From Tamarix chinensis (taxonomy: Eukaryota; Streptophyta; Magnoliopsida; Caryophyllales; Tamaricaceae), in assembly GCA_030549775.1 (NCBI GenBank), contig CM060181.1:56901201-56965200 (forward strand): 64,000 nucleotides of DNA, given 5' to 3'. The notes below the pieces were generated by a model. The model worked only from the letters and a program-made list of their open reading frames with translations, was not told the DNA's origin and did not search any database. A program made the position numbers and the translations under genes. Shown in pieces: positions 59,844 through 64,000 of this stretch. The first letter of the stretch is position 1, and each line of letters opens with the position of its first letter.

Positions 59844-60668
59844 TATAATACCATATAATTATAAACCTTTTAATATACTCTTTTGGTGATCATTTTATGA
59901 GGATGTAATAAATCATATTTGGAATTAAAGTTGTGTTATATTTATACTATTTTATTTATTTTAAGGTTAAGAAAAGACTCTCTTTTAAGTTTTAGAATTT
60001 TTAAGAAAACTACTATTTTTATAATACTTTTGGTAACCCGAAAGTTACTATTTTTAGAAAATAGTTATTTTCATGTTATTATGTATTGAAAATATTTCAA
60101 AGATCGTTATATTAGTGTTTTGACTTTTCTACAACTTAAAAGGCTATTTTTAACCCTTATTTTGTATAGGATATCAAACAGGTAAAATGAGAATTTCATA
60201 AACAAAAATTTTCTTGGTAAAAAAAGAGTATTTTGAAGAGAGATATATTTTTATTGTTATATATGATAAAATTTTATATTTTATTTATTTATAAGTGTAT
60301 TTAATTAGTATCTACTAATTATCTTAAAGGATATTATGTAACTTATCTTTCTTTATCTCGTTTGTATAAATTCATAGATAAACAGATCAATATTCAGTAA
60401 ATTGGCTATAACATTTTTGTACTATAACAAAATTAGATGATTCTTTTTGTGTTAGAAATATAAATTCAATATCTACAACTTTTTTATTTTGAGTTTTTCC
60501 AATATCTAAACAGAACTTAGTGAAACATATCCATCAATGTCGGTGATAATTTACTTGTACGATTTTATTATATCTTTCTATTCTAAAAGCCCATACAGGC
60601 CCATACCAAACCTACGCTTTTCTTTCTCTTCTAGTGCCATGCTTTTTTTTATAACTCCCACCAATGTT

Positions 60669-60735
60669 CATCAAGATCTTGAACCAATTTATCAAGATTT
60701 TCAATTAATTCATCAAGACCTTCAATTCACTCATC
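60669..60735 (+). repeat. 21-bp repeat, about three copies, in LTR E
   Basis: TCATCAAGATCTTGAACCAA and its variants recur every 21 bp (starts about 60669, 60690 and 60711, then a partial). In frame this reads as a seven-residue HQDLxxI-type repeat, but no start context or domain supports a protein. Confidence 0.6.
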
Positions 60736-62027
60736 AAAAATATTAAACCATCTTCAAGATTATAGATTCAAGATCCAATTTTTGATCTTCTTCTTCTTTG
60801 TGTGAGTTTAAGAAATAATTACTCCTTCAAGATCATCAAATTTTGAAGTTATTTTGGTGCCATAGGATAATTCATTATGCTTGAAGGCCTGATATTCTAT
60901 ATATAAGGATTTTACATCCGGTAATATTATTTTATATAACTTATATACATATATTATATATCTGTAGAATATGATGTCTAAAAAGTATTGATTCTTATTT
61001 ATTATATAGTTTTATACCTTCTTATGACTATATTGTATGCATCATGATATGTAATATGATTAGCCTAATAATATTTGGTTTTATGTTCAATTCGTGCTAG
61101 ATTCTAATTGGTTGCAGCTTTGCACTATTTTATAAAAATCATACAAAATTCAATAATGAGATTTTACCCACCATATTGCATATCAAATCGAAGCCCTAGA
61201 AGTCTAGTTTTCATAAACATTATTATAGTTTCATTTTGAGTTATATACAGAAAACAGATGGGGTTATAGTGAGGGTTGGTCGAATGTGGAAAATTAGTAC
61301 AATTTACAAATTGAATTTTTGGTGAGCTATGTTAGTTTTGACCAATGTTTGGGTTTTGGGTGGTTAGGTTAACACTAAATACCAATGTTTAACCTAGGTT
61401 GACTGAGATTAATCTTTTAATATATGTATGGCTTCAATATTTTGGTTAAAGATTTGAGTTGGATTTGAAAAGCTAGTTATTCTAGTTGGAACTTTCTATT
61501 TTTGGAAAGTTATTTTTGAGAGTTTCCTATTTGGGAAAGTTTTCATGTTTAGAACGTAGATAATAAAAGGAAGAGATTTAATGAAGAATATTTTCTTGTG
61601 TGGTTCATGTGATTACCTTAATAAGACATTAATACTTTAAGTCGAACAAGTGGGTTTTGGGTCCTTCAGAGTTAGCCTCTTGAATTTGGGGATCAGTAAT
61701 AGCCTTTCCTTTTCTATTGTGGATATTTATTTATTTGCCATCCATGTCTATTTAAGGCTCCTCGTCTACTCTATAGGCTTCTCCGGACCCTATTAGAGGG
61801 TATGCACACTTAAGGACAAGATGACCGAGGTGATAGGTCTTTAGAATTTTGTTATCCCCTTTAGACTATGTCCATTGTGATAGCCCAAGTGTGATTTCTA
61901 ATCCACCTATGGTTGGTGATAGGTCTTCGGACTTTGATTTACCAAGTGACTCCCTAGTTGGTTTACCCACTTAAATAATTGGAGGTTGTGATCACTTAAA
62001 GTAAAGATTAATATCTGCATATTTATT

Positions 62028-62111
62028 TATTCTCATTTAGTTTTTCTTACACGATTTGTTATATATATATATATATATAACAAATCGTGTAAGAAAAACT
62101 AAATGAGAATA
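62028..62111. repeat. Perfect 84-bp palindrome
   Basis: Two 42-nt arms with no spacer and no mismatch: TATTCTCATTTAGTTTTTCT at the left arm start (62028), its complement ending at 62111, and an AT-alternating centre (62059-62080). It is checked base by base. AT repeats continue to about 62121. Confidence 0.92.
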
Positions 62112-62481
62112 TATATATATACATGTCCATATTATGTTCGATTTTAATAACGTGTTACTTAGTTGTTTTCCTAGCTAACGTGTTACGTGTTTTAAACAGA
62201 GTTGTGATGATCCATGATGTACATGGTGAAAAACTAACCTAGTGTAGATTGAGTATGAATATGTTCAAGGTGTGGATAGCATGCATGATGGGGAATAATG
62301 AGAGTGGTGGTGATTTTCATAGTCTTATTTACTACTAATGACTACTTTCATAGATTCTGGTTGTATTAACCATTTCATTTCTATTTTACATTCTATTAGT
62401 TTTGTTGAGTTTATTATATATTGTTATTTTTTGTGTTTACTAACAAAGCTTGATATATCTCCTTATTTTATCTAGCCTTAG

Positions 62482-62524
62482 CAACTAGTGTAAGTAGAGT
62501 ATTGTTGTCTACTTACACTAGTTG
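62482..62524 (+). other. Terminal stem-loop of LTR E
   Basis: CAACTAGTGTAAGTAGA (62482-62498) pairs perfectly with TCTACTTACACTAGTTG (62508-62524) over a 9-nt loop. It is the strongest version of the stem found near the 3' ends of A, B and C. Confidence 0.8.
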
Positions 62525-62612
62525 TGGTAGCAATACCATCATTGTATTTAGCTTCTGCATATATTTTTCTTATTTTTCTAGTCAATTGGTTTTGAAAAAT
62601 GGGGGTGTTACA

Positions 62613-63128
62613 ATTATTGCATATTGTTAGTGAGTCAAGAAATGTGTAAGAATTCAAACACACAACCTAACTTCCATAAGAGAAAGGGGAAGGTAAGGGA
62701 GAAGAGAGAAGTTCAGGTATGCCTCAAAAAGTATTTTTTTAAGAAGTTTAACAAAATAAAATCATAAAATGATTTAAATAATGTAAAAATAATCCTAAAG
62801 CACCAAAATATGCTTATTAACACAAATACATTCTAATTAGGAGTTTTCACTACATTAGAAAGAGATTTGAATCAAAATCATAAAATGATTTAAAATTATA
62901 GGATAACTAGTTGATTGATTTAAGTGAACCAACCAACTAGTTTATCAAGAATAAAATTATCTATTTCTGAGCATACCCAATCGATTAGTTAAACAAACCA
63001 ATCGATTAGTATGCCTAAAATACATATTTTTATTAGAATTTTAAGTCCTTTTCAAAACCAATATTAATTTATGTTAGATTAACATAATTTTGAACATATT
63101 TTGAAGAATTATAGGATGAGGTATTACA
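62613..63128 (-). mobile_element. LTR4, last piece
   Basis: The G LTR resumes after LTR E and ends GGATGAGGTATTACA. A motif cluster at about 62900-63020 includes the well-preserved AACCAATCGATTAGT. Confidence 0.75.
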
Positions 63129-64000
63129 AGATCTCTTTATTGTTTAGATTAAAATAACTAGCAAGCTCGGACTTCGTGGGTTAGTTTTATAGACTTAGAA
63201 GTCAAGCATAATTTGGCTTAATTTTAAACTTATTGTTTATTGTAAAATTAAATTAGACCAATATTAAAGTATATTCTAATCATTTTGGCCCAACATAATA
63301 AATGTGAATCGGACTTTATGATTTAAAATATTTGATTTAATTTATAATTCCCAAATAATTTTAGGAAGATATATTGAATTGGCCACAATTTTAAGTTGAT
63401 CCTAATTAAATAATTTGGTGTCAACAAATTTTTCTATATTATTTTTTTTTTCATTTCCATCTCCCTCCTCGTCTTAATTATATATTGTTTTAGAGTTACA
63501 ATCGGCACATGTGAACACAAGAAATCACAAGCATAATTAATGGGGGAAAATACCAATAAGCAATTATTTACTAATTAACTTTACATAGGTTGTTGCTGCA
63601 AGTACATTTCCACTTATCGGTTATAGCTATTACAAGTATGTAAGCTAGCTTCTAATATTGTAGATTTTTTTTATCTAACAATTGGGCTTATATGTGAACG
63701 ATAAAAATTACGGATTAATGAATTTAATGTATCTAATTAGATATAAGTCTGTATGTGTAGAGACATTGGGTATTTTAGTTTGTTGATGGACCGAACTAGA
63801 ATAACCCGATAGATAATAGGTTAGTTGTCTATATAAAGGTTTGTGGTCCCTAAGTCACACATAGTACATCCTATTTTGATTCCATCAGTCAATAGAGACC
63901 AACGAGTGTGTGCTAGATCCAAAAGACTATAGTACCATCTTTGTCTTGAGTCCATCGGTTATTCTCTCATTATAAATTCAGGTACACTTCTGCATTATTA
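63129..64000. other. Unassigned AT-rich sequence
   Basis: It does not resemble the G LTRs or solo LTRs A-E by eye. There is no ORF of note. A TATA-like CTATATAAAGG at 63829-63839 is followed by non-repetitive sequence to the window end; it could be a promoter of a gene or another LTR lying beyond the window. The region is otherwise featureless. Confidence 0.4.

Larger units (their letters stand above)
59844..62612 (+). mobile_element. Solo LTR E inside LTR4
   Basis: It runs from TATAATACCATATAATT to ATGGGGGTGTTACA, 2769 bp. Flanks ACTAC (59839-59843) and ATTAT (62613-62617) differ by two C/T changes and fit a decayed duplication. It shares a block with LTR A (61750-61835: TTTAAGGC, CTACTCTATAGG, ACTTAAGGAC, ATGACCGAG). 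It contains a 21-bp repeat (60669-60735), a perfect 84-bp palindrome (62028-62111) and a strong terminal stem. There is no gene; the open frame at 60537-60746 reads through the 21-bp repeat. Confidence 0.7.

Noticed and set aside
60537..60746. Open frame with a seven-residue HQDL-type repeat
   Set aside because: Reads through a 21-bp non-coding repeat inside solo LTR E; no homologous frame in LTR A.
63829..63839. TATA-like CTATATAAAGG as a gene promoter
   Set aside because: No downstream coding sequence is within the window and similar strings are common in AT-rich DNA. Kept only as a note in the unassigned region.

Overview
The window looks like gene-free, transposon-packed heterochromatin from a flowering plant. 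It is AT-rich, and almost every base can be assigned to retrotransposons nested in one another. The coding traces are plant L1-type LINE proteins (DUF4283/zinc-knuckle ORF1; endonuclease-reverse transcriptase ORF2) and decayed Ty3/gypsy chromovirus polyproteins. I found no host gene, tRNA, rRNA or CRISPR array. Species cannot be determined from the sequence.

Backbone (minus strand). A long-LTR Ty3/gypsy family, called G here, has a tRNA-Met-type primer site and a chromovirus integrase tail, both typical of the Tekay/Del group. It forms the chain LTR1 (5045-10060), internal 1 (10061-14993), LTR2 (14994-18304), internal 2 (18347-39061, interrupted) and LTR3 (39062-58599, interrupted). The LTRs are shared between neighbours, as expected after recombination. 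To the left lie another G-type LTR (1-2586) and a decayed gag of a different gypsy lineage (2587-5044). To the right lies a G LTR fragment, LTR4 (58600-63128, interrupted).

Nested layers. Internal 2 holds a solo G LTR (S1, 18833-29922), which holds solo LTR A (20636-28522), which holds LINE-1 (about 23925-28486). Internal 2 also holds solo LTR B (32903-37707). LTR3 holds LINE-2 (40327-47956), itself split by solo LTR C (42235-44779). LTR3 also holds solo LTR D (48645-57130, reversed), split by LINE-3 (about 52085-55544). LTR4 holds solo LTR E (59844-62612). Target-site duplications are exact for A (ATCCT), C (ATAGA) and D (ACTCA). LINE-2 has a 16-bp duplication with one mismatch.

Coding potential. 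Only LINE-1 ORF2 (25061-28438, 1125 codons) is open with its catalytic residues in place. Its ORF1 carries a one-base frameshift and a 5' truncation. Everything else is broken, and LINE-2 is broken mainly by C-to-T type changes.

Non-coding structure is the most interesting part: stem-loop blocks and motif arrays shared by solo LTRs B, C and D; a TATA box followed by a telo-box hairpin; a perfect 84-bp palindrome in E; and arrays of a 16-bp palindromic motif in the G LTRs. Bases 63129-64000 are unassigned.
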